Program-made: the position numbers and the translations under genes
Source of the DNA: Deltaproteobacteria bacterium
GTDB taxonomy: Bacteria; Desulfobacterota; Binatia; UBA9968
Length of the DNA: 7,465 nucleotides
Assembly: GCA_005879435.1 (NCBI GenBank)
Contig: VBKX01000302.1
Span: 1-7,465 of the forward strand
Direction of reading: 5' to 3'
Notes under the pieces: model-generated
Seen by the model: only the letters and a program-made list of their open reading frames with translations
What the model was told of the DNA's origin: nothing
Database searches by the model: none
Part shown: one piece after another, positions 1 through 5,312 of the stretch
How positions within the stretch are numbered: the stretch's first letter is position 1
Layout: each line of letters begins with the position of its first letter

Positions 1-2
1 CC

Positions 3-446
3 GGCGTGCAAGTTGTATGCGCGAGCGGACGCCATGCGCTGCTTAATGTTTTCATCCCGATAAAAAAAATGTCCGAAGGCGATCCTGGGCGGGCAGCAGC
101 AGCGGCGTTGACGTGGGATTGGGCCAAGAATGTGTTCGTGTTCGACGAGGACATCGACGTTTACAATCCGACGGAAATTCTCTGGGCGCTGGCGACGCGC
201 GTGCAACCGCACCGCCAGATCTCGATCATCCCGGAAATCATGCGCGGCAGTTTGATCGATCCGTCCATGGAAGACCCGCGTAAAACCTCCGTGATGATCG
301 TCGACGCCACCAAACCGCTCGATCGGCCGTTCTCGCCGGTATCGAAATGTCCTGACGAAGCGCTGGCGAGGATCGAGTTGGAAGAATTTGTCCCGGGCGA
401 GATTTTGCAGCACATACCCGTGGATCGAACGACGTACTGGGCGTGA
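3..446 (+). CDS. UbiD-family decarboxylase, C-terminal part (5' end outside window)
   Basis: The reading frame is open from the window edge to the TGA at 444-446, so this is the last ~147 codons of a longer gene. UbiD enzymes use prenylated FMN for reversible non-oxidative decarboxylation of aromatic or alpha,beta-unsaturated acids in the cytoplasm. The segment VFVFDEDIDVYNPTEILWAL, followed by ATRVQP, is the characteristic C-terminal UbiD signature (acidic DEDID, then the WALATR helix). The later run DATKPLDRPFSP also fits the family, where a substrate-specific tail follows. Known UbiD proteins are ~450-500 residues, so about two thirds is missing. The catalytic Arg-Glu-Glu network should lie upstream and cannot be checked. 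The GTG at 6 is internal, not the start. The next gene begins 14 nt after the stop, suggesting co-transcription. The family call is strong; the substrate is unknown, and true UbiD (quinone synthesis) is only one of many possibilities. Confidence 0.88.
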   Translation, partial: GVQVVCASGRHALLNVFIPIKKMSEGDPGRAAAAALTWDWAKNVFVFDEDIDVYNPTEILWALATRVQPHRQISIIPEIMRGSLIDPSMEDPRKTSVMIVDATKPLDRPFSPVSKCPDEALARIELEEFVPGEILQHIPVDRTTYWA

Positions 447-448
447 TC

Positions 449-453
449 GGAGG
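449..453 (+). promoter_or_regulatory. Ribosome binding site GGAGG for the first binding-protein gene
   Basis: GGAGG lies 7 nt before the ATG at 461 and just downstream of the UbiD stop codon. It decides the start: the alternative GTG at 443 overlaps the UbiD stop and lies upstream of this site. Confidence 0.7.
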
Positions 454-460
454 CAGTATC

Positions 461-1546
461 ATGAGAGTGTTGCTTTGCTCGTCAATGCTCCTGTTGATTT
501 GCGTCTTCATTATGTCACCGCTGAGCGGCGCGCGCGGGGCATCTCGGGAGCCGGAAGAGATTTGGCAGGAATTATTGAAGCTGCCCGCCGAGGAGAGACA
601 GAAACGGCTGGTCGCCGGCGCCAAGGCGGAGGGCAAAGCGATTGTCTACGGCAACATCAGCGCGGATCACTTGGAACGCCTGCGCATCGATTTCGATAAA
701 CGTTACGGCGTAAAACTTGACGGCTATCGCGCTTCGGGAGAGCGGGTCGCCAATAGGCTGTTGACCGAAGCGAGAAGCGGCAAGCTCGACGCCGACGTGA
801 TGGCGCCCAGCAACGAGCATATTCCGGCGTTGATCAAGGCAGGGATTGCCGGCCGATACAATTCGCCCGAGCGCGCGGCGTTTCCAGAATCCCACAAAGA
901 CCGCCAAGGCTACTGGACAGCTTACGATTACAACGTTGCGGTGATCGCCTATAACACGCGCTTGGTGCCGGCGGCCGAGGCGCCGAAGAAATACGAGGAT
1001 TTTTTAGATCCCAAATGGAAAGGCAATTTCGCGCTCGACATGGATCCGGACAAATCCATCATGGGCTGGTTCAAGACCTGGGGGCCGGAACGCACGAAGA
1101 AATACCTGCAGGCGATCAGCAAGAACGAAGTGGTGGTGCGCAAGGGCCACACACTCATGGCGCAACTGCTCTGTGCCGGCGAATTCAAAGCTGCCATCGA
1201 TCTCTATGCTTACCGCCTGGCGGATCTCAAACACACGCGCGGCTGTCCAATAGAGATCTCTTATCCCGACCCGACGCCGGCGACGCCGAGTCCGGTGGGC
1301 GTGATCAAGAAAACACCGCGACCCTATGCGGCGGCGTTGCTCCTCGACTATCTTCTCTCCGAGCCGGCGCAGAAGATCTTTGCCGACTTCGGCCGGATTT
1401 CGGCGCGGCGCGGCGTGCGGCCGCGCTATCCCGATATCGATATCGAGGCAAAGGGAATTAAGATACTGCTGCTGACGCCGGATGATGCGGTTCAGTTCGA
1501 TAAACCTTATCAGCAATTGCGCGAAGAGTTCTTATTGAATCGTTAA
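461..1546 (+). CDS. ABC-type extracellular solute-binding protein, family 1 (Fe(III)/polyamine-binding-like)
   Basis: A 361-residue periplasmic binding protein that would present a solute to an ABC importer. Residues 1-26 form a signal peptide: MRV, a hydrophobic stretch LLICVFIM, and a likely cleavage after ARG. Residues ~33-52 (EIWQELLKLPAEERQKRL) form a helical lead-in often seen in this orphan subgroup. The mature domain then shows AEGKAIVYGN, the segment YWTAYDYNVAVIAYNT, DFLDPKWKGNFALD and the late helix LLLDYLLSEPAQKIFADFGR. These match the two-lobed family-1 fold, including the usual 'DPKWKG' and 'SEPAQ' landmarks. No adjacent tyrosine pair of the ferric-binding type is obvious, so iron should not be assumed. 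No permease or ATPase gene is in the window. The ATG at 461 is chosen for its GGAGG site and because the signal peptide begins there. It probably belongs to one operon with the UbiD gene. The ligand is unknown. Confidence 0.85.
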   Translation: MRVLLCSSMLLLICVFIMSPLSGARGASREPEEIWQELLKLPAEERQKRLVAGAKAEGKAIVYGNISADHLERLRIDFDKRYGVKLDGYRASGERVANRLLTEARSGKLDADVMAPSNEHIPALIKAGIAGRYNSPERAAFPESHKDRQGYWTAYDYNVAVIAYNTRLVPAAEAPKKYEDFLDPKWKGNFALDMDPDKSIMGWFKTWGPERTKKYLQAISKNEVVVRKGHTLMAQLLCAGEFKAAIDLYAYRLADLKHTRGCPIEISYPDPTPATPSPVGVIKKTPRPYAAALLLDYLLSEPAQKIFADFGRISARRGVRPRYPDIDIEAKGIKILLLTPDDAVQFDKPYQQLREEFLLNR

Positions 1547-1554
1547 GAAAACTA

Positions 1555-1560
1555 AAGGAG
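1555..1560 (+). promoter_or_regulatory. Ribosome binding site AAGGAG for the 80-residue ORF
   Basis: AAGGAG sits 11 nt before the ATG at 1572, in the 25-nt gap after the preceding gene. It is a near-consensus site and supports real translation of the small ORF. Confidence 0.6.
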
Positions 1561-1571
1561 CGAGATCAAAG

Positions 1572-1814
1572 ATGGCAAAGATCCGAGCGGTCGTTGTCGA
1601 AGGAGACCGGGAACGGGGCTACAAAAGAATCCAAGTGCTTTTTGGCATCAATTCTTTTATCGAGATAACCGAGAACGACGGTAAAGTCATGTGTCTCCTT
1701 GGAGCGCGTGACGGCGGTATCCAGGCGGACGCTTCCACGGCAAATGGCCAGTTTGCCCAATTCGTTCATGAGCTCATGGAACGGCATCCGGAAAGTATCT
1801 GGAAGGAAGAGTGA
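1572..1814 (+). CDS. Hypothetical 80-residue protein between two binding-protein genes
   Basis: I do not recognise a family. The protein is 80 residues, soluble, and has no signal peptide or membrane segment. Its first half alternates hydrophobic and charged residues in a beta-like pattern (IRAVVVEGD, YKRIQVLFGINSFIEITEND, KVMCLLGARDG). Its second half is more helical (GQFAQFVHELMERHPESIW), so a small alpha/beta fold is plausible. A good AAGGAG site precedes the ATG, and the stop TGA (1812-1814) overlaps a GTG (1811) that looks like the original start of the next gene. That arrangement is typical of translational coupling, so it is likely co-expressed with the flanking binding proteins. Its position suggests an accessory role in the same pathway, but this is only context. 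The coding call is supported by the ribosome site, the tight packing and the absence of a better frame. Confidence 0.65.
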   Translation: MAKIRAVVVEGDRERGYKRIQVLFGINSFIEITENDGKVMCLLGARDGGIQADASTANGQFAQFVHELMERHPESIWKEE

Positions 1815-1877
1815 CGAGGATTATGGTGTTGTTGCACGCCAGCGGCTGCGCAGGAGATCGCGATCTCCTATCCCGGC
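1811..1877 (+). other. Disrupted signal-peptide region of the NMT1-like binding-protein gene
   Basis: A GTG at 1811 overlaps the preceding TGA (GTGA) behind GGAAGGA (1801-1807) and starts MTRIMVLL, a signal-peptide-like beginning. That frame then runs away from the binding protein. The frame of the downstream protein, followed backwards from 1878, reads TPAAAQEIAISYPG, which looks like a signal-peptidase site (AAA before QE) plus the first strand of the mature protein. That frame has no start codon between its upstream stop (1812-1814) and the TTG at 1878. Joining the two frames gives a hydrophobic core of only about five residues. A deletion that is not a multiple of three, within the signal peptide around 1830-1838, explains this best. 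An assembly error is the alternative. Confidence 0.6.
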
Positions 1878-2753
1878 TTGAGCGGCGAGTCGTCGAGCTT
1901 GTGGATAGCGCGAGAAGGCGGCTTTTTCAAAGAGAACGGCGTCGACGCAAAGCTCATTTATATGGAAGGCGGACGGCTCTCGATCCAGAGCCTGCTGTCT
2001 GGGCATACCCAATTTATGGCAGGAGACGCTGTGTCGGCGCTTTCGGCGGTGGGCGCCGGTGCAGATATCGTCTTGCTGGCCTCTGCGAAGAATATTTTGC
2101 CTTATGTTTTCGCCGTCGCCAAACAAGTCAAACGCATTCAAGATCTGAAGAGCAAGATCGTCGGCATCTCTCAGATCGGCGGACGGGCCGGCGAGATCGC
2201 GCGCATGGTGATCAAGAACAACGGCTTGGATCCTGACAAGGATGTGATCTATCTCGCCGTGGGCGGCACGGTGTCTCGCCTGGCGGCGCTCTCGGGCGGA
2301 AGAGTTCAGGCGGCGCCGATCTCCAAAGGGTTGGTGCCGGCAGCCGAAGCAAAAGGTCTCAATATTATCGAAGTCGAGCCGATCCCGCTGATCATCGATG
2401 CGCTTTGGACGACGCGAACATACGCCGAGGAAAATCCGGCCCTGATTTATCGAGTCGCGCGCGCATACGTCGCCGCCGTTGCGGCGATTGTGAATGACCG
2501 TGACAAACCGCTTGTGGCGCTGCGCAAATATATGAGGACGGCAGACTCAAAGACGATCGAGAGCGCGTATGAGGGTTACGCCAACGGCCTCGACCGCGTG
2601 CCGATTCCCAACGAAAAGGCGATACAGAACACTCTTGAGATTACCTATCGTATCGCGCCGAAGCTCGCCGGTCTGGACATTAAAAAGCATCTTTATTTCG
2701 GTTCAGTTCAACGTTTGAAGGATGAAGGATTCATCGATCGGTTGTATAAATAA
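1878..2753 (+). CDS. NMT1/SsuA-like ABC transporter substrate-binding protein, signal peptide lost
   Basis: This is a 291-residue periplasmic-binding-protein type II domain of the NMT1/THI5/SsuA/TauA group, which binds small organic solutes such as sulfonates, pyrimidine precursors or aromatic acids. Visible landmarks are LWIAREGGFFKENGVDAKLI (residues 8-27, the classic 'W-A-E-G-F-G-D' start), a GDAVSALSAVGAGADIVLLA segment (49-68), DLKSKIVGISQIGG (89-102, hinge and ligand-loop region), NNGLDPDKDVIYLAVGG (114-130), and the run ALSGGRVQAAPIS. The C-terminus is complete and ends at the TAA at 2751-2753. The first in-frame start available is the TTG at 1878, which has no good ribosome site and lies inside the conserved domain. 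Homology clearly begins ~9 codons earlier (IAISYPG), so the natural start and signal peptide are missing. As written, the protein would not be exported by the usual route, so the gene may be non-functional. Fold confidence is high; the ligand is unknown. Confidence 0.8.
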   Translation: MSGESSSLWIAREGGFFKENGVDAKLIYMEGGRLSIQSLLSGHTQFMAGDAVSALSAVGAGADIVLLASAKNILPYVFAVAKQVKRIQDLKSKIVGISQIGGRAGEIARMVIKNNGLDPDKDVIYLAVGGTVSRLAALSGGRVQAAPISKGLVPAAEAKGLNIIEVEPIPLIIDALWTTRTYAEENPALIYRVARAYVAAVAAIVNDRDKPLVALRKYMRTADSKTIESAYEGYANGLDRVPIPNEKAIQNTLEITYRIAPKLAGLDIKKHLYFGSVQRLKDEGFIDRLYK

Positions 2754-2760
2754 GACGTGA

Positions 2761-2766
2761 AAGGAG
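2761..2766 (+). promoter_or_regulatory. Ribosome binding site AAGGAG for the VOC gene
   Basis: AAGGAG lies 9 nt before the ATG at 2776, the usual spacing. It lies only 3 nt before the alternative TTG at 2770, so the ATG is preferred. Confidence 0.65.
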
Positions 2767-2775
2767 ATTTTGTTC

Positions 2776-3123
2776 ATGGCACGTATTCGCCACTTGGCTA
2801 TAGTTTCGGAAAATCGCGAGCGTCTGGTGAAGTTTTATACTGAGGCTTTTGGCATGAAGGTGATCGAGGGGGTCGGTCCGGCGATCTACTTAACCGACGG
2901 CTATCTCAATCTCGCGATCATCCAAAAACGGCCGCACTATAAAGAAGGGCTCTATCATTTCGGCATGGAAGTCGACGACGTCGAAAAATTGAAGTCTGTG
3001 TGCAAAGAATTCGGCGCCGCCTCCGAGATCCAAAAGCGGCCGGCGAATCGAGAGGCCGAATACCGTGTGGCCGACCCGGACGGCAACTTGATCGACCTAT
3101 CGCAACATGGCTGGCCGGTGTGA
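2776..3123 (+). CDS. VOC (glyoxalase/dioxygenase-fold) family protein
   Basis: A 115-residue single-domain protein of the vicinal-oxygen-chelate superfamily, whose members bind a metal between paired beta-alpha-beta-beta-beta units. Examples are glyoxalase I, extradiol dioxygenases, epimerases and fosfomycin-resistance proteins. The N-terminal motif MARIRHLAIVSENRERLVKF gives the first metal-ligand candidate, His6, and is followed by the family's YTEAFGMKVI. A second module starts at LYHFGMEVDDVEKL with His61, and the end shows VADPDGNLIDLSQHGW. The usual final ligand is Glu in 'DPDGNxIEL'; here it is Asp107, a conservative change that may still bind metal. Length is normal for a one-domain VOC protein, which would act as a dimer in the cytoplasm. 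It sits 22 nt after the NMT1-like gene and is probably the last gene of the operon. The reaction cannot be named; ring cleavage, isomerisation or hydrolysis would all fit next to UbiD. Confidence 0.85.
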   Translation: MARIRHLAIVSENRERLVKFYTEAFGMKVIEGVGPAIYLTDGYLNLAIIQKRPHYKEGLYHFGMEVDDVEKLKSVCKEFGAASEIQKRPANREAEYRVADPDGNLIDLSQHGWPV

Positions 3124-3325
3124 AAACTAACATAAGTCGATCTACGAGTCGGCTGCTCTGAAGCGTGTCCCCCGCCTTGCTCACTGCGCTGAAAAGGGGC
3201 CGCACAGTTCGTGCCCTTTGTCGAACCATGAACCGTCGTTTCAACTAATCGCTATGGCTCTCTAGAACAACACGTTGCGTCATGTTAGTTCGATGATGGA
3301 AGTTTTAACAAACGGGGAACATAAA
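3124..3325 (+). other. Intergenic spacer between operon and TPR gene
   Basis: About 200 nt without a supported gene. It separates the UbiD/binding-protein block from the TPR gene and should hold the promoter of the latter. I see no convincing -35/-10 pair, no strong terminator hairpin and no recognisable repeat. An ORF on the opposite strand here is poor in protein-like features. Confidence 0.5.
3314..3318 (+). promoter_or_regulatory. Possible ribosome binding site GGGGA for the TPR gene
   Basis: GGGGA ends 7 nt before the GTG at 3326. Neither the TTG at 3275 nor the ATG at 3347 has a comparable site, so this favours the GTG start. The match is weaker than the sites in the first operon. Confidence 0.4.
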
Positions 3326-4057
3326 GTGCGTTTGCTACGTCTTACAATGAGGTTGTCATGCGGACTATTGGAGTGGGGGATAATTTTTCTTCTCGCTGCG
3401 TCGCCGATCGCCCGTGCTCAAGCGGATGCGACGGAATCCTTGCCAATGTTCGGGCAACCGAAAATCACTCGGCCGGATGATCTCAAGAAAAACGATGAGG
3501 CCTTCATCCGGGACTCGACGCTGCGTTTCGGCAGCCGGCAAGCGGGCAGCAACACGCTGGCGACTCAAGGGTGGGCCGCGGTCCGATCGCGTCAGGCCGA
3601 TCTCGCGATGCAGCGCTTCAATCAAGCTTGGCTTTTAAACCCTAAAAACTACAGCGTCTTTTGGGGATTCGGCGCGGTGCTGAGCGAAAAGGGGAAACTG
3701 GCTGAGGCGTTGGAACATCTGGAAACAGCCCGTGAGCTGATCCAGGATCCGATCCAGCGGGTGGCGCTCCTCTGCGATCTAGGCACGGTGCATTCGGCGT
3801 ACGCGGCGCACCTGCCCGCGGATCGGCAACTCGAACGAGCGCAGCATTTTGTTTTAGCCAATTCCCGGTTTACCGAAAGCCTGGAGAATGATGCCAAATT
3901 CGCTCCAAGTTGGCGCGAGTGGGCGATGTCCTTATACGACCAGGAACGCTACTCCGAAGCCTGGCTCAGAGTGAAAAAAGCTCGCGAGCTCCAGGCCGAG
4001 CCCTTTCCAGCGGAATTTATCAAAAAGCTTTCGGCCAAAATGCCCGAGCCGAAATAA
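3326..4057 (+). CDS. Exported TPR-repeat protein of unknown function
   Basis: A 243-residue protein (from the GTG) with a signal peptide. A basic start (MRLLRLTMRL) leads to a hydrophobic core GIIFLLAASPI and a clean signal-peptidase site ARA before QADA (cleavage after residue ~31), so it should be periplasmic. Residues ~32-70 are a charged linker. From ~79 there are degenerate tetratricopeptide helices: GWAAVRSRQADLAMQRFNQA then WLLNPKNYSVFWGFG, then EKGKLAEALEHLETARELI, and near the end FAPSWREWAMSLYDQERYSE with AWLRVKKAREL. The recurring W/Y-G/A...A-L/F...P spacing is TPR-like. TPR domains mediate protein-protein contacts. No catalytic domain is visible. Alternative starts at 3275 (TTG), 3293/3296 (ATG) and 3347 (ATG) keep the same protein. 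It may be transcribed on its own after the 200-nt spacer. The partner is unknown. Confidence 0.78.
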   Translation: MRLLRLTMRLSCGLLEWGIIFLLAASPIARAQADATESLPMFGQPKITRPDDLKKNDEAFIRDSTLRFGSRQAGSNTLATQGWAAVRSRQADLAMQRFNQAWLLNPKNYSVFWGFGAVLSEKGKLAEALEHLETARELIQDPIQRVALLCDLGTVHSAYAAHLPADRQLERAQHFVLANSRFTESLENDAKFAPSWREWAMSLYDQERYSEAWLRVKKARELQAEPFPAEFIKKLSAKMPEPK

Positions 4058-4134
4058 CTACAGAATAAAAATCACCGGTGGATCAAGATCGCCGGAGCGT
4101 GCACGAGGTTGCGCCGGTATTGCGCTTGGTGAAA

Positions 4135-4148
4135 GTCGTTGAAACGAC
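4135..4148 (+). repeat. Short perfect inverted repeat upstream of the amidohydrolase remnant
   Basis: GTCGTT and AACGAC are perfect complements separated by GA, so a small hairpin or a protein-binding palindrome is possible. It lies ~70 nt before the preferred start of the next gene, in the 159-nt spacer after the TPR gene. There is no T-run, so it is not a standard terminator. A palindrome this short can occur by chance. Confidence 0.3.
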
Positions 4149-4216
4149 GGCACACAATGCGATATTTGACGACGGAACCGAGAATCGCGGGGCTTCGGGT
4201 CTGCGCACGAACGGGA

Positions 4217-5043
4217 ATGCGGTCGTTGATGCTAGCGGTTATCTTGCCGGCGCTCGCAGGTGCACAGGCGAATAACGCAGCGTCACATTTACTCACCACC
4301 TGGATGGGCATGTTGCCGATAATTATCGCCGCGTCGCACGGCGGCCGACAAAAAATCCCCGGAGTCCCGGTCAGGAGCGGTACGGGTGTTTCGCAGTTCA
4401 TAACTGAACGGGATAGCAATACGGCGGAGCTTGCCGAAACACTCGCTTCAAAGGTCGGCGATCGACTCGGCGCCCGGCCATTCCTTGTACTCGCCCACTT
4501 TGAGAGAAAATATGTGGACGCCAATCGGCCTGCAGCGGCGGCCTACGATTCCGCCGCGGCAAAACCTTACTATGATGCTTACCACCGGGCGCTCGCCGAA
4601 GCCTCAGAGCGGATTCGCCTGCAGTGGGGTAGCGGACTGCTGCTCGACATTCACGGACAGGGCGCGGTGGCGGACACGATCTTTCGCGGTACCAACAATG
4701 GAAAAAGCGTCGCGGCACTACGGCAGCGGTTCGCGCTGAAGCCGTCAGCGGACCTAAAAGTATCCTGGCGCAGATGTCGTTGAAGGGCTACAAGGTGGCG
4801 CCCACCGGCGTCGGCGACGGCCGCGAGCACCGATACACTGGAGGCTACACCACGCAGACCTATGGCCGCCATCGCGGCACCCGCATCGACGCGATTCAGC
4901 TGGAGTTCGGCACCGATCTCCGCGCGCGGGCGAATCTGGACCGAACGGCGAGCGACTTGGCGCAAGCGATCGAGATCTTCGCTAAAGAATATCTACCGCT
5001 CACCAAGCTGATCGGAACCGATGCGCCGGCAGCGCACCCGTAG
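4217..5043 (+). pseudogene. N-formylglutamate amidohydrolase-like protein, broken by one frameshift
   Basis: The family hydrolyses N-formyl-glutamate or related N-acyl amino acids to the free acid, using a metal site like that of zinc carboxypeptidases. Family landmarks lie in two frames. The first frame has IIIAASHGGRQKIPG (the 'SHGG' metal-site motif, ~4331), ERDSNTAELAETLA, LAHFERKYVDANRP (equivalent of the family's 'R-VD-NRP', ~4490-4530), YYDAYHRAL and GLLLDIHGQG (~4646-4663). The second frame has GPKSILAQM, YKVAPTGVGD, YTGGYTTQTYGRHRG and AIQLEFGTDLR. The first frame stops at 4781-4783. Adding one G near 4733 turns RFALK into RFGAEAVSGPKSIL and restores one ORF of ~275 residues, a normal family length. 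The ATG at 4217 starts a clear signal peptide (MRSLMLAVILPALAGAQA), so I prefer it to the ATG at 4157 or TTG at 4139, although no strong ribosome site is present. Family call strong; a genuine mutation or a sequencing error are both possible. Confidence 0.8.
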
Positions 5044-5049
5044 AGTTGA

Positions 5050-5277
5050 TGCGGTCCGGCCGCCCGCAACCCCACCGTGCCGATTATCCCAGTGTATCTC
5101 TACACGTGCTGGGCAAGGCCCTGCCCAAAGGCGACGCATTGTTGGTGCCGTTTTTCTGCGATGTTTTTATCGGCGAAGCGCTATCTTGGACCGGCAAATA
5201 GACGGAGTTACATGCGCCAGATCGACGAACGCATGAGGCAACTCGCCGCGGAAGGAAATTTTCCACCTTGGACCTAA
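5050..5277 (+). pseudogene. C-terminal remnant of a probable PlsC-type (1-acylglycerol-3-phosphate) acyltransferase
   Basis: Three stretches in two frames read as one protein tail. Frame A (5053-5100) gives GPAARNPTVPIIPVYL; frame B (5103-5198) gives HVLGKALPKGDALLVPFFCD then VFIGEALSWTGK, followed by a TAG; frame A resumes at 5197 with NRRSYMRQIDERMRQLAAEG then NFPPWT and a TAA. Removing one A from the AAA at 5196-5198 and adding one base (or removing two) near 5101 joins them. The pattern of a 'P-V-PVYL-GLGK-LPKG' strand, 'VPFFCDVFIGE' and an 'LAAEG' terminal helix resembles the C-terminal part of lysophospholipid acyltransferases. The HX4D catalytic motif and most of the domain are absent, because the preceding DNA is the amidohydrolase gene. 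The piece begins within 10 nt of that gene's stop, as if a deletion joined the two. I am fairly sure this is a degraded coding sequence, less sure of the family. Confidence 0.5.
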
Positions 5278-5312
5278 CCTTTAAGTGTTTAGATTGATGG
5301 AGTAACGGAGTC

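Noticed and set aside
443..460. GTG at 443 as start of the first binding protein
   Set aside because: It overlaps the UbiD stop and lies upstream of the GGAGG site; the ATG at 461 has correct spacing and begins the signal peptide.
1004..1516. 170-codon open frame on the minus strand inside the first binding-protein gene
   Set aside because: It runs antisense to a well-supported gene, is rich in Arg and His as expected of a shadow of GC-rich coding DNA, and shows no domain.
1811..2236. 141-codon + strand frame overlapping the NMT1-like gene
   Set aside because: Only its first ~8 codons look meaningful (start of the former signal peptide). The rest is Arg-rich out-of-frame translation of the binding protein.
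3124..3325. Possible terminator or promoter elements in the spacer
   Set aside because: No stem followed by a T-run and no -35/-10 pair good enough to report was visible.
4078..4275. 65-codon + strand frame before the amidohydrolase
   Set aside because: It overlaps the signal-peptide region of the better-supported gene in another frame and shows no family resemblance.
4072..4524. 150-codon minus-strand frame over the 5' part of the amidohydrolase and its upstream spacer
   Set aside because: The + strand carries the SHGG and VDANRP motifs in the overlap. The minus frame has no supporting motif or ribosome site.
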